A stretch of 64,000 nucleotides of DNA from Streptomyces spinosisporus (GTDB taxonomy: Bacteria; Actinomycetota; Actinomycetes; Streptomycetales; Streptomycetaceae), in NCBI RefSeq assembly GCF_022698145.1, contig NZ_JALDAX010000007.1, positions 124,001 to 188,000 on the forward strand, in the 5' to 3' direction. Positions 1 to 8,454 of the stretch are shown one piece after another. The position numbers and the translations under genes are program-made. Position 1 is the stretch's first letter, and each line of letters starts with the position of its first letter. Under the pieces are notes generated by a model. That model made no database searches and had not been told where the DNA came from. It was given only the letters and a program-made list of their open reading frames with translations.

Positions 1-1
1 G

Positions 2-697
2 GTCGACCGGGTCGCGGGCGACGCCTACCGCGAGACCGCCCCCAACATCGAGACCATGGCCCGCGCCTCCCGGCACTATCTGATCCGCGCCGTCACCCTC
101 GTGGCCGGCGAGCTCGGCGTCCGCCAGTTCCTCGACATCGGCACCGGACTGCCGACGTACGACAACACCCACCAGGTCGCCCAGCGCATCGCCCCCGAGT
201 CCCGCATCGTCTACGTCGACAACGACCCCCTGGTGCTGCGGCACGCCCAGGCGCTGCTCACCAGCTCCCCCGAGGGCGTGACCGAGTACATCGACGCCGA
301 CCTGCACGAGCCCGAGAGGATCATCGAACGGGCCGCCAAGATCCTGGACTTCGACCGGCCGGTCGCGCTCATGCTCATGGGCATCCTCGGCCACATCCAG
401 GACTACGAGGAGGCCAAGTCCATCGTCCGCCGCCTCCAGGCCGCGCTGCCGTCCGGCAGTTACTTCGTCCACTACGACAGCACCGACACCGACGCCTCCC
501 TCAAGGACGCCCAGCAGGGCTACGACGACACCGGCGCCATTCCGTACGTGCTGCGCAGCCCGGACCAGGTCGCCGCCTACTACGAGGGACTCGAGCTGCT
601 GGAGCCCGGGATCGTCTCCTGCCCGCTGTGGCGACCCGAGCCGGGCAGCACACCCGAGCCCACGGACATCTACGGCGGAGTCGCCCGCAAGCCCTGA
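2..697 (+). CDS. SAM-dependent methyltransferase, 5'-truncated by window edge
   Basis: The reading frame is open from the first bases of the window, so the N-terminus lies outside; the first internal ATG is at 56. The visible part has a Rossmann methyltransferase core: FLDIGTGLPT as the SAM-binding loop, then IVYVDNDPLV with the acidic residue that would bind the SAM ribose. It is closely similar along its length to the complete 273-aa protein at 27571-28392, including the shared ALLTSSPEGVT segment, which shows that about 60 residues are missing. I recognise the family as the DUF574/Methyltransf_19 group, common in Streptomyces; its substrates are mostly unknown. The C-terminus (GGVARKP) also matches the paralogue. 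Confidence 0.85.
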   Translation, partial: VDRVAGDAYRETAPNIETMARASRHYLIRAVTLVAGELGVRQFLDIGTGLPTYDNTHQVAQRIAPESRIVYVDNDPLVLRHAQALLTSSPEGVTEYIDADLHEPERIIERAAKILDFDRPVALMLMGILGHIQDYEEAKSIVRRLQAALPSGSYFVHYDSTDTDASLKDAQQGYDDTGAIPYVLRSPDQVAAYYEGLELLEPGIVSCPLWRPEPGSTPEPTDIYGGVARKP

Positions 698-704
698 CCG
701 CCCG

Positions 705-1895
705 TCACCCGGCAGGGGTGCCCGGCTCTTCGCCACGGCGGCCGGGCGCCGGCGCCGTGCCACCGCACACCGCGGCGGCGGTACCGCACGGCGCGGCCCG
801 GGAGACGATCGGCACGCCGTTGGAGCGCAGCACTTCACGCACGTCCAGGATCAGCGGGAACACCTCGTGGTTGCGGTCCTCGCCCTGCTCGTCCCACGCC
901 CGCTGCTCGGCCTCGACGGCCATCCGGTCCTCGGCGAACACCCGCTCGGTGAAGCGCCGGATGAACGGCCAGGCCAGCTGCAGCGCGCCCGGCACCCGGG
1001 GCTTCTCGATCATGAGCAGGCCGTAGACATGGCAGCGGCGCTGCTCGGCGTCCTCCGGCACGTACACGGCCCAGAGCCGGAAGACGGGCCGCTCGGCGCC
1101 CTGCGGGACCAGGTCGAGCGTCTGGTACGGGTACTCCGTACGGATGGTCATCACATCGCTGGAGTCGCGGCCGTTGACGCCCTCGGCCGCCAGCAGACCG
1201 GCGGCGCGGTTGCGCTTGCCGCCCGCGTGGGTGAACAGATACCGCGCCTCCACCGAGCGTGCGTCGGTCCGGTGGCCCAGCAGTTCCGGGCGGAGCCTGC
1301 CGACCACGCCCCGGTGCAGGAACTGGTGGTTCATGTCGAGGAGGTTCTCGTGCATGAACGAGTAGTGGCAGCGCACCGTGCGGGAGAACGTCATGGCCCG
1401 ATACCGCCCCGAGCCGTAGGCAGGCAGTTCGGGAAGCGGGACGGCCGCCGCCCGTTCCACGGCGCCCGGGAAGACGAAGACCAGACCGTAGGCCTCACGG
1501 ACGGGGTAGCCGCGCACACCGCGCGGCGGACGGCCGTCGCCCTTGGACAAGTACGGGATCTGCGAGATGCGTCCGTCACCGCGGTAGGTCCACGCGTGAT
1601 AGCAGCAGCGCAGCGCCTCACCCTCCACCACGCCCATGCTCAGCGGCACCTGACGGTGCGCGCACCGGTCCTCCAGGGCGTACACGGCACCGCTCTGTCC
1701 GCGGTAGAGGGCGATGCGCTCACCGGCGAACGCGGTCGCCAGCGCCCTTCCGCCGCGCACACTCCGGGACAGCGCGACGGGATACCAGTGATCGGGATGC
1801 GCCCCGATGCGCCGAAGATCGGCGATGCCGGACTGTGGATCGCGATGCGCCGATGGACGATCGCTCCCCGTTTCTACTGATTCGGTATCGGTCAT
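705..1895 (-). CDS. Rieske [2Fe-2S] non-heme iron oxygenase
   Basis: A 396-aa oxygenase alpha-subunit-like protein. The Rieske centre is visible as C78-x-H80 and C97-x2-H100. The mononuclear iron site follows at about residues 183-194 (E..D..NH..H in HENLLDMNHQFLH), so this is an oxygenase and not a bc1-type Rieske protein. The start is the ATG at 1895, preceded by AAGGAAAGGG at good spacing; the longer open frame to 2030 would overlap the divergent NDH-2 promoter. Such enzymes hydroxylate or demethylate small aromatic or alicyclic substrates and need a ferredoxin/reductase partner, which is not adjacent. It is divergent from the NDH-2 gene with 115 bp between them. Substrate unknown. Confidence 0.85.
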   Translation of the reverse strand: MTDTESVETGSDRPSAHRDPQSGIADLRRIGAHPDHWYPVALSRSVRGGRALATAFAGERIALYRGQSGAVYALEDRCAHRQVPLSMGVVEGEALRCCYHAWTYRGDGRISQIPYLSKGDGRPPRGVRGYPVREAYGLVFVFPGAVERAAAVPLPELPAYGSGRYRAMTFSRTVRCHYSFMHENLLDMNHQFLHRGVVGRLRPELLGHRTDARSVEARYLFTHAGGKRNRAAGLLAAEGVNGRDSSDVMTIRTEYPYQTLDLVPQGAERPVFRLWAVYVPEDAEQRRCHVYGLLMIEKPRVPGALQLAWPFIRRFTERVFAEDRMAVEAEQRAWDEQGEDRNHEVFPLILDVREVLRSNGVPIVSRAAPCGTAAAVCGGTAPAPGRRGEEPGTPAG

Positions 1896-1951
1896 CCCTT
1901 TCCTTAGCACATGCGAGACGAACACGGACAGTCCCACGACGGGCTCGCGGC

Positions 1952-1978
1952 TGTCACGTTTCGCCGCCCTGCACGGTC
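1952..1978 (+). promoter_or_regulatory. Candidate ECF41-type promoter for the NDH-2 gene
   Basis: TGTCACG at 1952-1958, a 16-bp spacer, then GGTC at 1975-1978, ending 32 bp before the NDH-2 start codon. Same rule as six other sites in this window. Confidence 0.7.
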
Positions 1979-2010
1979 TACCTGGTGACGACCGACGAGC
2001 AGAGGGAACC

Positions 2011-3360
2011 ATGCGTGAGATCGTGATCATCGGTGGCGGCTATGCGGGCTTCTACACCGCCTGGGGCCTGGAGAAGAAGCTGCGGTCCGGCGAGGCGCGG
2101 GTGACGGTGATCGACCCTCGCCCCTATATGACGTACCAGCCCTTCCTGCCGGAGGTGACGGCCGGCTCCGTCGAGGCGCGCCATGCCGCCGTCTCGCTGC
2201 GCCGGCATCTGCGCACCACCCGGCTGATCGCGGGGACCGTCGTCGAGGTCCGCCACGCGGACCGGCGCCTCACCGTCCGGCCGGTGAACGGAGCCGACCA
2301 CGAGCTGCGCTACGACCTCCTCGTGGTCACCGCCGGGGCCGTGACCCGCACCTTCCCCATCCCCGGACTGTCCGGGCAGGCCATCGGGCTCAAGCACGTC
2401 GAGGAGGCGGTGGCCATCCGCGACCGGCTGATGACCGCGTTCGACCAGGCGGCCTCGCTGCCGCCGGGCCCCGAGCGGCGGAAGCTGCTCACCGTGACGT
2501 TCGTCGGCGGCGGGTTCTCCGGCGTCGAGGGCTTCGGTGAACTGCTGTCCCTCGCGACAGCCATGCTCAAGTCCTATCCGGAGCTGAGCGCCGACGATCT
2601 GTCCTTCCACCTGGTCGAGGCCAGGGGCCGGATCCTGCCCGAGGTCGGGGACGCACCCGGCGCATGGGTGGTGCGCTCCCTGGAACGCCGAGGCGCGCAC
2701 GTCCATCTGAACACGCAGCTGCTCTCCGCCGTGGACGGTCATGTCGTGCTCTCCAGCGGCGAGGAGTTCGACTCGGAGCTGATCGTGTGGACGGCCGGCA
2801 ACGCCTCGAACCCCGTGGTGCACAACCACACGGACCTCCCCGTCGACGAGCGCGGTCTGCTCGTGGTCAGGCCCGATCTGCGCGTGGGCACCGAAAGCGA
2901 ACCGGTGCCGGACGCGTGGGCGGCCGGGGACGACGCCGCCGTTCCCGACCTGGCCGTGCACACGCCGGGTGCCCGCACCGTGCCCAACGCCCAACACGCC
3001 GTACGCCAGGGCAGGTTGCTGGCGAAGAACATCGCCGCCTCCCTGCACGGAGGGAAGGTCCGCGACTACCGCCACGGCAGCCTCGGCGTGGTCGCGACGC
3101 TGGGCCTCGGGCGGGGCATCTTCCAGTACAAGAGGCTCGTCGTCAAGGGCTTCCCGGCCTGGCTGATGCACCGGGGCTACCACGTCCTGGCGGTGCCCTC
3201 GTGGGAGCGCAAGGTCCGTGTGCTCACGGTCTGGCTGACCGCCGCCCTCTTCGGCCGTGACCTCGTCTCCCTCGCCTCGGTGCAGCACCCGCGGGACGCG
3301 TTCGTCACGGGCGGCAACCCGCGGCCGTCCGTGCTCGACGACGCCTCGGCCGGGGCGTAA
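2011..3360 (+). CDS. ndh: Type II NADH dehydrogenase (NDH-2) / NAD(P)/FAD oxidoreductase
   Basis: A 449-aa two-dinucleotide-binding-domain flavoprotein. IVIIGGGYAGFYTAW at the N-terminus binds FAD; VTFVGGGFSGVEG in the middle binds NAD(P)H; AAGDDAAVPD near residue 310 is the C-terminal FAD motif. The C-terminal stretch after about residue 375 is basic and amphipathic, as in membrane-associated NDH-2 enzymes that pass electrons from NADH to menaquinone without pumping protons. The ATG at 2011 follows GAGGGAACC; an in-frame extension to 1807 lacks the FAD motif at its start. A candidate ECF41 promoter sits directly upstream. The quinone-reductase role comes from family similarity; a ferredoxin-reductase role is possible. 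Confidence 0.87.
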   Translation: MREIVIIGGGYAGFYTAWGLEKKLRSGEARVTVIDPRPYMTYQPFLPEVTAGSVEARHAAVSLRRHLRTTRLIAGTVVEVRHADRRLTVRPVNGADHELRYDLLVVTAGAVTRTFPIPGLSGQAIGLKHVEEAVAIRDRLMTAFDQAASLPPGPERRKLLTVTFVGGGFSGVEGFGELLSLATAMLKSYPELSADDLSFHLVEARGRILPEVGDAPGAWVVRSLERRGAHVHLNTQLLSAVDGHVVLSSGEEFDSELIVWTAGNASNPVVHNHTDLPVDERGLLVVRPDLRVGTESEPVPDAWAAGDDAAVPDLAVHTPGARTVPNAQHAVRQGRLLAKNIAASLHGGKVRDYRHGSLGVVATLGLGRGIFQYKRLVVKGFPAWLMHRGYHVLAVPSWERKVRVLTVWLTAALFGRDLVSLASVQHPRDAFVTGGNPRPSVLDDASAGA

Positions 3361-3367
3361 CGCCGGG

Positions 3368-3784
3368 TCAGGTGCGGGGACCGGGAGACCGGTTCCAGGA
3401 GCGCAGCTTGTCCGGGTTGAGGACCACCCAGAGCTGCACGACACGGTGGTCGGCCACATCGAGGCCGATCACCGCGGCGACGCGGCATTCCCAGCGGACG
3501 ACCAGGCCGGTACGGCCGTTGACGGACTGCGCGCTCCAGGTGGTGCGCGGGCCGCGGGCCGGCAGCGTCAGCAGGGCGCGGGCCACCTGCCGGCTCCCGT
3601 GGACCGGCCGGTCCGGCGCCCCGACCCTGCCGCCCCCGTCGAAGAACGCCGTGGCATCCGCGCACAGCAGAGCAGCCAGCACCTCGCCGTCCCCGGACAC
3701 ACACGCGCGTTGCACCGAGCGCACCACGGCCTCCTGCTCCCGCGGCGACGCGGGCCGCACGCACCGCACCCGGAAGTCGTCCAT
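3368..3784 (-). CDS. Stand-alone SnoaL-like protein resembling the ECF41 C-terminal domain
   Basis: A 138-aa protein with a SnoaL/NTF2-like fold signature. It starts at the ATG at 3784, behind GGGAGGGAGG. Its last third (VVQLWVVLNPDKLRSW) matches the NPDKL-type ending of ECF41 sigma factors, as in the sigma factor at 36469 (INPDKLAHVG), and AFFDGGGRV resembles the DGGG motif of those C-terminal domains. It has no sigma2/sigma4 regions. In ECF41 proteins this domain regulates the attached sigma region, so a free copy could be a regulator or sensor; an enzymatic or ligand-binding role is equally possible. It is preceded by its own candidate ECF41 promoter and is divergent from whiB. Confidence 0.75.
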   Translation of the reverse strand: MDDFRVRCVRPASPREQEAVVRSVQRACVSGDGEVLAALLCADATAFFDGGGRVGAPDRPVHGSRQVARALLTLPARGPRTTWSAQSVNGRTGLVVRWECRVAAVIGLDVADHRVVQLWVVLNPDKLRSWNRSPGPRT

Positions 3785-3815
3785 GGGGCGCCCTCCCTCC
3801 CGGCTCTCTCCGTAT

Positions 3816-3842
3816 GACCGGGCAGACACCGATCGTGTGACA
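3816..3842 (-). promoter_or_regulatory. Candidate ECF41-type promoter for the SnoaL-like gene
   Basis: On the minus strand TGTCACA (3842-3836), 16 bp, then GGTC (3819-3816), ending 31 bp before the start codon at 3784. It stands back to back with the site at 3861. Confidence 0.68.
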
Positions 3843-3860
3843 CGCGCCTCCCCGCCCCGG

Positions 3861-3887
3861 TGTCACACCGGCGCCGGCTGTCCGGTC
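3861..3887 (+). promoter_or_regulatory. Candidate ECF41-type promoter for whiB and the cytochrome b gene
   Basis: TGTCACA at 3861-3867, 16 bp, GGTC at 3884-3887. It lies 53 bp before the whiB start chosen here. Only 18 bp separate its -35 box from that of the divergent site. Confidence 0.68.
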
Positions 3888-3940
3888 TCACCTATGAGCG
3901 TCCGACACCACTCACGGCGATGCTGGAGGTGCGCTTTCCG

Positions 3941-4231
3941 ATGGCTGTTGAACGAGCAGACCCCACCCTGTCCTGGCATGAACGGGCCGGCTGTCTGGGC
4001 CAGGACCCCGATCTCTTCTTCCCCGTGGGCACCAGCGGCCCGGCGCTCATCCAGATCGACGAGGCCAAGGCCGTCTGCGGCCGCTGCCCCGTCGTACGGC
4101 AGTGCCTGGACTGGGCCCTGCGGGCCGGACAGGTGGACGGCATCTGGGGCGGCACCACGGAGAGCGAACGCCGAGCGGTGAGCCGGCGCCGGGCCCGCCC
4201 CACGCAGGACACGGTCACCACGGCGGCCTGA
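3941..4231 (+). CDS. WhiB-family iron-sulfur transcription factor
   Basis: A 96-aa Wbl protein. The four cluster-binding cysteines are at about C18, C46, C49 and C55 (the last three as CGRCPVVRQC), followed by the G-[IV]-W-G-G turn (GIWGGTTESERR) and a basic tail. Wbl proteins carry a [4Fe-4S] cluster that senses O2 or NO and most work by binding the principal sigma factor. The ATG at 3941 has GGAGG 11 nt upstream; ATG 3920 is an in-frame alternative with a poorer ribosome-binding site. The gene is 43 bp upstream of the cytochrome b gene and probably co-transcribed with it. Confidence 0.9.
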   Translation: MAVERADPTLSWHERAGCLGQDPDLFFPVGTSGPALIQIDEAKAVCGRCPVVRQCLDWALRAGQVDGIWGGTTESERRAVSRRRARPTQDTVTTAA

Positions 4232-4274
4232 CCACAACTCTTTCGGACAACTCAGGGAACGGTGGTGTGGAGCC

Positions 4275-5798
4275 GTGGACGACGCCGGCCAGAACAAGGA
4301 CGTACAAGAGCGGGGCAGGGGCGAACGGGTCGCCGAGTGGGCCGACGGGCGTCTGGGGCTCTACGGCCTGCTGCGGGGAAAGGCGCGGAAAGCCTTTCCG
4401 GACCACTGGTCGTTCCTGCTGGGCGAGATCAGCCTCTACAGCTTCGTCGTCATCATCGTCACCGGGATCTATCTCACGCTGTTCTTCCACCCGTCGATGA
4501 ACCAGGTGGAATACCACGGCAGTTACGCACCGCTGCGCGGACAGACGGTGTCGGAGGCGTTCGACTCGACGATGCACATCTCCTTCGACGTCCGCGGCGG
4601 CCTGCTCATCCGGCAGGCCCATCACTGGGCCGCGCTGGTCTTCGTCGCCGCCATGCTGCTGCACATGATGCGCGTGTTCTTCACGGGCGCCTTCCGCAAG
4701 CCGCGCGAACTCAACTGGGTGCTCGGATTCCTGCTGTTGGTGCTCGGCATGTTCGCGGGACTGACGGGATACGACCTCCCCGACGACCTGCTCTCCGGAA
4801 CCGGCCTCGCCGTCGTGAACGGCACGATCCTGTCGATCCCGATCGTCGGCACGTATCTCTCGATGTTCCTCTTCGGAGGCGAGTTCCCCGGAAACGACCT
4901 GGTGGCGCGCTTCAACACGATCCACGTGCTGATCATCCCCGCGCTGATGGTGGGACTGCTGGTCGCCCATGTGTTCCTGGCCTTCCGCCACCGGCACACG
5001 CAGTACCCGGGCCGGGGACGGACCGAGAGGAACGTCGTGGGCCTGCCGTTCAAGGTGCGCGCCGTGAAGTCGGCAGGGGTCTTCTTCCTGGTCGCCGGCG
5101 TCATCCTCGTCATGGCCGCGATCGCCCAGATCAACCCCGTCTGGAAGTACGGCCCCTACCGCGCCGACCAGGTCTCGGCCGGGTCCCAGCCCGACTGGTA
5201 CATGGGTGTCGCCGACGGCCTGCTGCGGGTCATGCCCGGCTGGGAGATCGTCCTATGGGGCCACACCCTGGCGCTCGACAACCTGATTCCCCTGCTCGCG
5301 GGCGTCGGAGTCTTCGTCGCCATGGGCGTCTACCCGTTCCTCGAAGCCCGGGTGACCGGCGACGACCGCGAACACCACTTGCTCGACCGGCCGCGCAACC
5401 GCCCGGCACGAACGGGTCTCGGCGTCTCGTGGATCAGCTTCTATCTGATCGCCCTGATCGGCGCCGCGAACGACATCATCGCCACACGCTTCCACGTCTC
5501 CGTCGAATCGGTGACCTGGGCGGTCCGCATCGGTCTCGTCGTCGTACCGCCGCTTTCCTACGTCCTCGCCAAGCGATGGGCGCTCGGCCTGCAGCGAAAG
5601 GACCGCGACGAGCTGCTGCACGGCCGCGAGACCGGCATCATCAAGCGCCTGCCGAACGGCGAGTACGTCGAGGTCCACGCGCCGCTCAGTCCGGAACGGC
5701 TCAGCCTGCTCACGCAGCAGGAGCAGTACGAGGCGATCGGCCCCGGCACCCCGGCCGACGGCGTGATTGCCGATGAAGGGCACGACCGGGCCGGCTGA
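4275..5798 (+). CDS. Orphan cytochrome b subunit (QcrB paralogue)
   Basis: A 507-aa multi-span membrane protein of the cytochrome bc1 type. Heme ligands are visible: QAHHWAALVFVAAMLLH gives the first His pair and NTIHVLII..LLVAH the second. The quinol-oxidation-site motif is PDWY (SQPDWYMGVADG), as in actinobacterial QcrB. The C-terminal hydrophilic tail (LPNGEYVEVHAPLS) is also QcrB-like. No qcrC or qcrA neighbour is present, so this is a second, solitary copy rather than the housekeeping bcc complex. The start is the GTG at 4275. It sits behind whiB and a candidate ECF41 promoter. It might replace QcrB under stress or work with another partner; this is inference. Confidence 0.9.
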   Translation: MDDAGQNKDVQERGRGERVAEWADGRLGLYGLLRGKARKAFPDHWSFLLGEISLYSFVVIIVTGIYLTLFFHPSMNQVEYHGSYAPLRGQTVSEAFDSTMHISFDVRGGLLIRQAHHWAALVFVAAMLLHMMRVFFTGAFRKPRELNWVLGFLLLVLGMFAGLTGYDLPDDLLSGTGLAVVNGTILSIPIVGTYLSMFLFGGEFPGNDLVARFNTIHVLIIPALMVGLLVAHVFLAFRHRHTQYPGRGRTERNVVGLPFKVRAVKSAGVFFLVAGVILVMAAIAQINPVWKYGPYRADQVSAGSQPDWYMGVADGLLRVMPGWEIVLWGHTLALDNLIPLLAGVGVFVAMGVYPFLEARVTGDDREHHLLDRPRNRPARTGLGVSWISFYLIALIGAANDIIATRFHVSVESVTWAVRIGLVVVPPLSYVLAKRWALGLQRKDRDELLHGRETGIIKRLPNGEYVEVHAPLSPERLSLLTQQEQYEAIGPGTPADGVIADEGHDRAG

Positions 5799-5816
5799 GC
5801 GCCGCAGAGAAAAGAA

Positions 5817-5846
5817 GAGGGCCCCCGCCAGTCGGCGGGGGCCCTC
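5817..5846. terminator. Strong bidirectional hairpin terminator
   Basis: A 13-bp perfect stem (GAGGGCCCCCGCC / GGCGGGGGCCCTC) with an AGTC loop, between the convergent cytochrome b gene and the reductase gene at 5855. The T-poor tails are typical for high-GC actinobacteria. Confidence 0.9.
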
Positions 5847-5854
5847 TCGTGCCG

Positions 5855-6601
5855 CTACTTCTGCTGCGCCAGCCAGTCGGCGAACCGGGTCTTGGCGAGA
5901 TGCGCGTCAGGCCCCGGCAGCAGGGTGTCCTCCTGGAGCTCGGCACCCCAGTAGCGCGCCTCGGGGTCCGTGACGACCTTGCGCGGGTCGTCGATGGCGT
6001 CGAGCCCCATCCGGATGAAGTCCTCCAGCTCGAACGCCTCCGGGCCGCCGACCTCCACCACGCCGCCCACCGGGTCGCCCACCGCGGCCCGGCCGACCGC
6101 CGCCGCCACGTCGTCGGAGACCATGGGCTGGATCTTGGCGGCGGGCAGGCGCACGGTGTCGCCCTCGGTGACCCCGTCGGCCAGTCCCTTCGCGAACTCG
6201 AAGAACTGGGTGGCGTGGACGATGGTGTACGGAACCCCGGACGCCTTGATCAGGTCCTCCTGGACCTGCTTGGCGCGGAAGTAGCCGCTGCCCTGCAGGC
6301 GGTCGGTGCCGACCACGGACAGCGCCACATGGTGCCGCACGCCCGCCTCGGCCTCCGCCTCGAGGACGTTGGTCGTGGAGGTGCGGAAGAACTCCATGAC
6401 CGCGTCGTCCGCGAACGAGGGGGAGTTGGAGACGTCCACCACGACCGAGGCACCCTTCAGCACCTCGGCCAGCCCCTCGCCCGTCAGGGTGTTGACGCCG
6501 GTGTTGGGCGCGGCCGGAACCGCCTCGTGCCCGTGTTCCTTCAACCCGGCGACCAGCTTGGAGCCGATGAGCCCCGTACCACCGATCACTACGATCTTCA
6601 T
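5855..6601 (-). CDS. NAD(P)-binding NmrA/YwnB-like reductase
   Basis: A 248-aa atypical SDR. IVVIGGTGLIGSKL at the N-terminus is the dinucleotide-binding loop. Residues VGTDR and YFRAKQVQE lie where short atypical SDRs carry a Tyr/Lys-like pair. It is a clear paralogue of the protein at 24631-25359. The start is the ATG at 6601: GAAAGGA lies 6 nt upstream of it, while the upstream in-frame ATG at 6607 touches that ribosome-binding site. Epimerase/reductase-type genes are a classic partner class of ECF41 sigma factors, and a candidate ECF41 promoter stands in front of this one. The substrate is unknown. Confidence 0.85.
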   Translation of the reverse strand: MKIVVIGGTGLIGSKLVAGLKEHGHEAVPAAPNTGVNTLTGEGLAEVLKGASVVVDVSNSPSFADDAVMEFFRTSTTNVLEAEAEAGVRHHVALSVVGTDRLQGSGYFRAKQVQEDLIKASGVPYTIVHATQFFEFAKGLADGVTEGDTVRLPAAKIQPMVSDDVAAAVGRAAVGDPVGGVVEVGGPEAFELEDFIRMGLDAIDDPRKVVTDPEARYWGAELQEDTLLPGPDAHLAKTRFADWLAQQK

Positions 6602-6637
6602 GACCATTCCTTTCGCAGAAATGCGTGCGTCAGGAAA

Positions 6638-6664
6638 GACCGGACAGCCCCCTCGGCTGTGACA
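6638..6664 (-). promoter_or_regulatory. Candidate ECF41-type promoter for the NAD(P)-binding reductase
   Basis: Minus strand: TGTCACA (6664-6658), 16 bp, GGTC (6641-6638), ending 36 bp before the start codon. It lies between the flavoprotein gene and this gene, so the reductase can be expressed on its own. Confidence 0.72.
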
Positions 6665-6679
6665 GGGGCGTCCGGCGAA

Positions 6680-8410
6680 TCATTCGGCGAGTTTGCCCTC
6701 GGTCGAGACCTCCTCCATCAGCGCGGAGATCTCCTCCGGCACGTCCGGGATGCTTTCGCGGGTGACACCGTCCGACGGCGACCACACGAGGTTCACCCGC
6801 AGAGCGGGATCCTGCTCGGGGAAGTCGCTGCGGTTGTGGCAGCCGCGCGTCTCACGGCGCTCCAGGGCCGATTCGAGGGTGGCCCGGGCGGCGAGGGCCG
6901 CGGACTTGAGGTCGAAGGCGTGCGCGAGGTCCTGGTAGCCGGCGATGTCCGGGTGCACGCCCACGTCCTCCATCCGCTTCTCGATCGCAGCGAGCTCCGC
7001 CAGCCCGGCGCGCAGGCCTTCCTCGTCGCGTACGACACCCGCGTGCTCGGTCATGGTGTTGCGCAGGGCGCGCTGCAGGGCACGTACGTTCTCCGGCCCG
7101 TCGGCGGCGAGCAGGTCGTCGACCTCCGCGCGGGCCTCGGCGACGGCCGACGCCGAACGCGGCTGCGCGGTCAGGGACTCGGAGTAGGCGGCGGCCGCCC
7201 GGCCGGTGAGCCGGCCGAACACCAGCAGCTCGATGAGGCTGTTCCCGCCGAGGCGGTTGGCCCCGTGCAGACCGCTGGACGCCTCGCCGATGGCGTACAG
7301 GCCCCGTACGTCGGTGCTGTGGTCCTCGGGCCGCACCCACACCCCGCCCATCGAGTAGTGGGCGGTGGGGGCGATCTCGATCGGCTCGCGGGTGATGTCG
7401 AGCATCTGCAGGTCCAGCAGCGTCTGGTAGACGCGGGGCAGCCGCGTCATGATCGTCTGCCGGGGCAGATGCGAGACGTCGAGCCACACACCGCCGTTCG
7501 GGGTGCCGCGCCCTTCCTTGATCTCCGTGTAGGAGGCCAGCGCCACGCGGTCACGGGTGGACAGCTCCATGCGTTCGGGGTCGTAGCGCGACATGAACCG
7601 CTCCCCGAGCGCGTTGCGCAGGATGCCGCCCTCGCCCCGGGCGGCCTCGCTGACCAGCGTGCCGGCCGCGTTCTCCGGCTCGATGATGCCGGAGGGGTGG
7701 AACTGCACCAGCTCGGCGTCGCGCAGCCGGGCGCCCGCCTCCACGGCGAGGCGGAAGGAGTCGCCCGTGTTCTCGTCGCGCCGCGAGGAGGTGCGCCGCC
7801 AGATGCGGGTGTGGCCGCCCGCCGCGAGGATGACGGCGTCCGCGTGGATCAGATACCGCCTGCCACTCGTCAGGTCGAAGCCGTACGCGCCGAAGACCGC
7901 GCCGTCGTGCACCAGCAGCCGGGTGATGTAGACACCGTCAAGGACCGGGATGTCGAGCTGCTGCGCCCGCCTGACGAGGGTGCGCTGGATCTCCAGACCG
8001 GTGTAGTCGCCGGCGAAGGCGGTCCGGCGGAACTTGTGCGCGCCGAAGAAGCGCTGCGAGATCCGGCCGTCCTCCTCCCTGGCGAAGGCCATGCCGTACC
8101 GCTCCAGATCGTCGATGCCGCGGGCGGCGCCCCGGGTGACGATCTCGACGGTGCGGGGATCGGCCAGCAGATAGCTCTCCTTGAGCGTGTCCGCGGCGTG
8201 CTGCTGCCAGCTGTCCTCGGGATCCATGGTGGCCAGGGCGGCGTTGATGCCTCCGGCGGCGAGGGCCGTGTGGGCGTCCTCCTTGGGACGCTTGCCGACC
8301 GCGAGAACGTCGAGGCCGGCCTCGGCCAGCTCGATCGCCGCGCGCAGGCCCGCTCCTCCGGTGCCGATCACCAGCACCATGGTGGAAAGACGTTGTTCGG
8401 TGATAGCCAC
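6680..8410 (-). CDS. SdhA/NadB-type FAD-dependent oxidoreductase
   Basis: A 576-aa flavoprotein of the succinate dehydrogenase/fumarate reductase/L-aspartate oxidase family. GTGGAGLRAAIEL binds FAD. HTALAAGGINAAL carries a His at the place where SdhA attaches FAD covalently. QFHPSGI, ARGEGGILRN, HYSMGGV and GANRLGGNSL are the dicarboxylate-site motifs. No iron-sulfur or membrane-anchor subunit is adjacent, so it is a solitary flavoprotein. The GTG at 8410 has GGAG 6 nt upstream. A longer frame to 8518 would put a candidate ECF41 promoter and an 18-bp tandem repeat inside the coding region, so I reject it. The choice between an L-aspartate oxidase-like and a fumarate/succinate activity is open. 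Confidence 0.85.
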   Translation of the reverse strand: MAITEQRLSTMVLVIGTGGAGLRAAIELAEAGLDVLAVGKRPKEDAHTALAAGGINAALATMDPEDSWQQHAADTLKESYLLADPRTVEIVTRGAARGIDDLERYGMAFAREEDGRISQRFFGAHKFRRTAFAGDYTGLEIQRTLVRRAQQLDIPVLDGVYITRLLVHDGAVFGAYGFDLTSGRRYLIHADAVILAAGGHTRIWRRTSSRRDENTGDSFRLAVEAGARLRDAELVQFHPSGIIEPENAAGTLVSEAARGEGGILRNALGERFMSRYDPERMELSTRDRVALASYTEIKEGRGTPNGGVWLDVSHLPRQTIMTRLPRVYQTLLDLQMLDITREPIEIAPTAHYSMGGVWVRPEDHSTDVRGLYAIGEASSGLHGANRLGGNSLIELLVFGRLTGRAAAAYSESLTAQPRSASAVAEARAEVDDLLAADGPENVRALQRALRNTMTEHAGVVRDEEGLRAGLAELAAIEKRMEDVGVHPDIAGYQDLAHAFDLKSAALAARATLESALERRETRGCHNRSDFPEQDPALRVNLVWSPSDGVTRESIPDVPEEISALMEEVSTEGKLAE

Positions 8411-8454
8411 GGTGTTCTCCGAGTTCTCCGCTGACCAGGGTGGACACTCAGTAG

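Noticed and set aside
1978..3459. 493-aa open frame on the minus strand
   Set aside because: Antisense shadow of the NDH-2 gene, which has clear FAD and NAD motifs.
705..5798. Rieske protein and cytochrome b as a second bc1 complex
   Set aside because: The Rieske protein carries a mononuclear iron site, so it is an oxygenase; no cytochrome c1-type gene is present.
5849..8434. 861-aa open frame on the plus strand
   Set aside because: Antisense to the reductase and SdhA-like genes, no family motifs, composition typical of a high-GC shadow.
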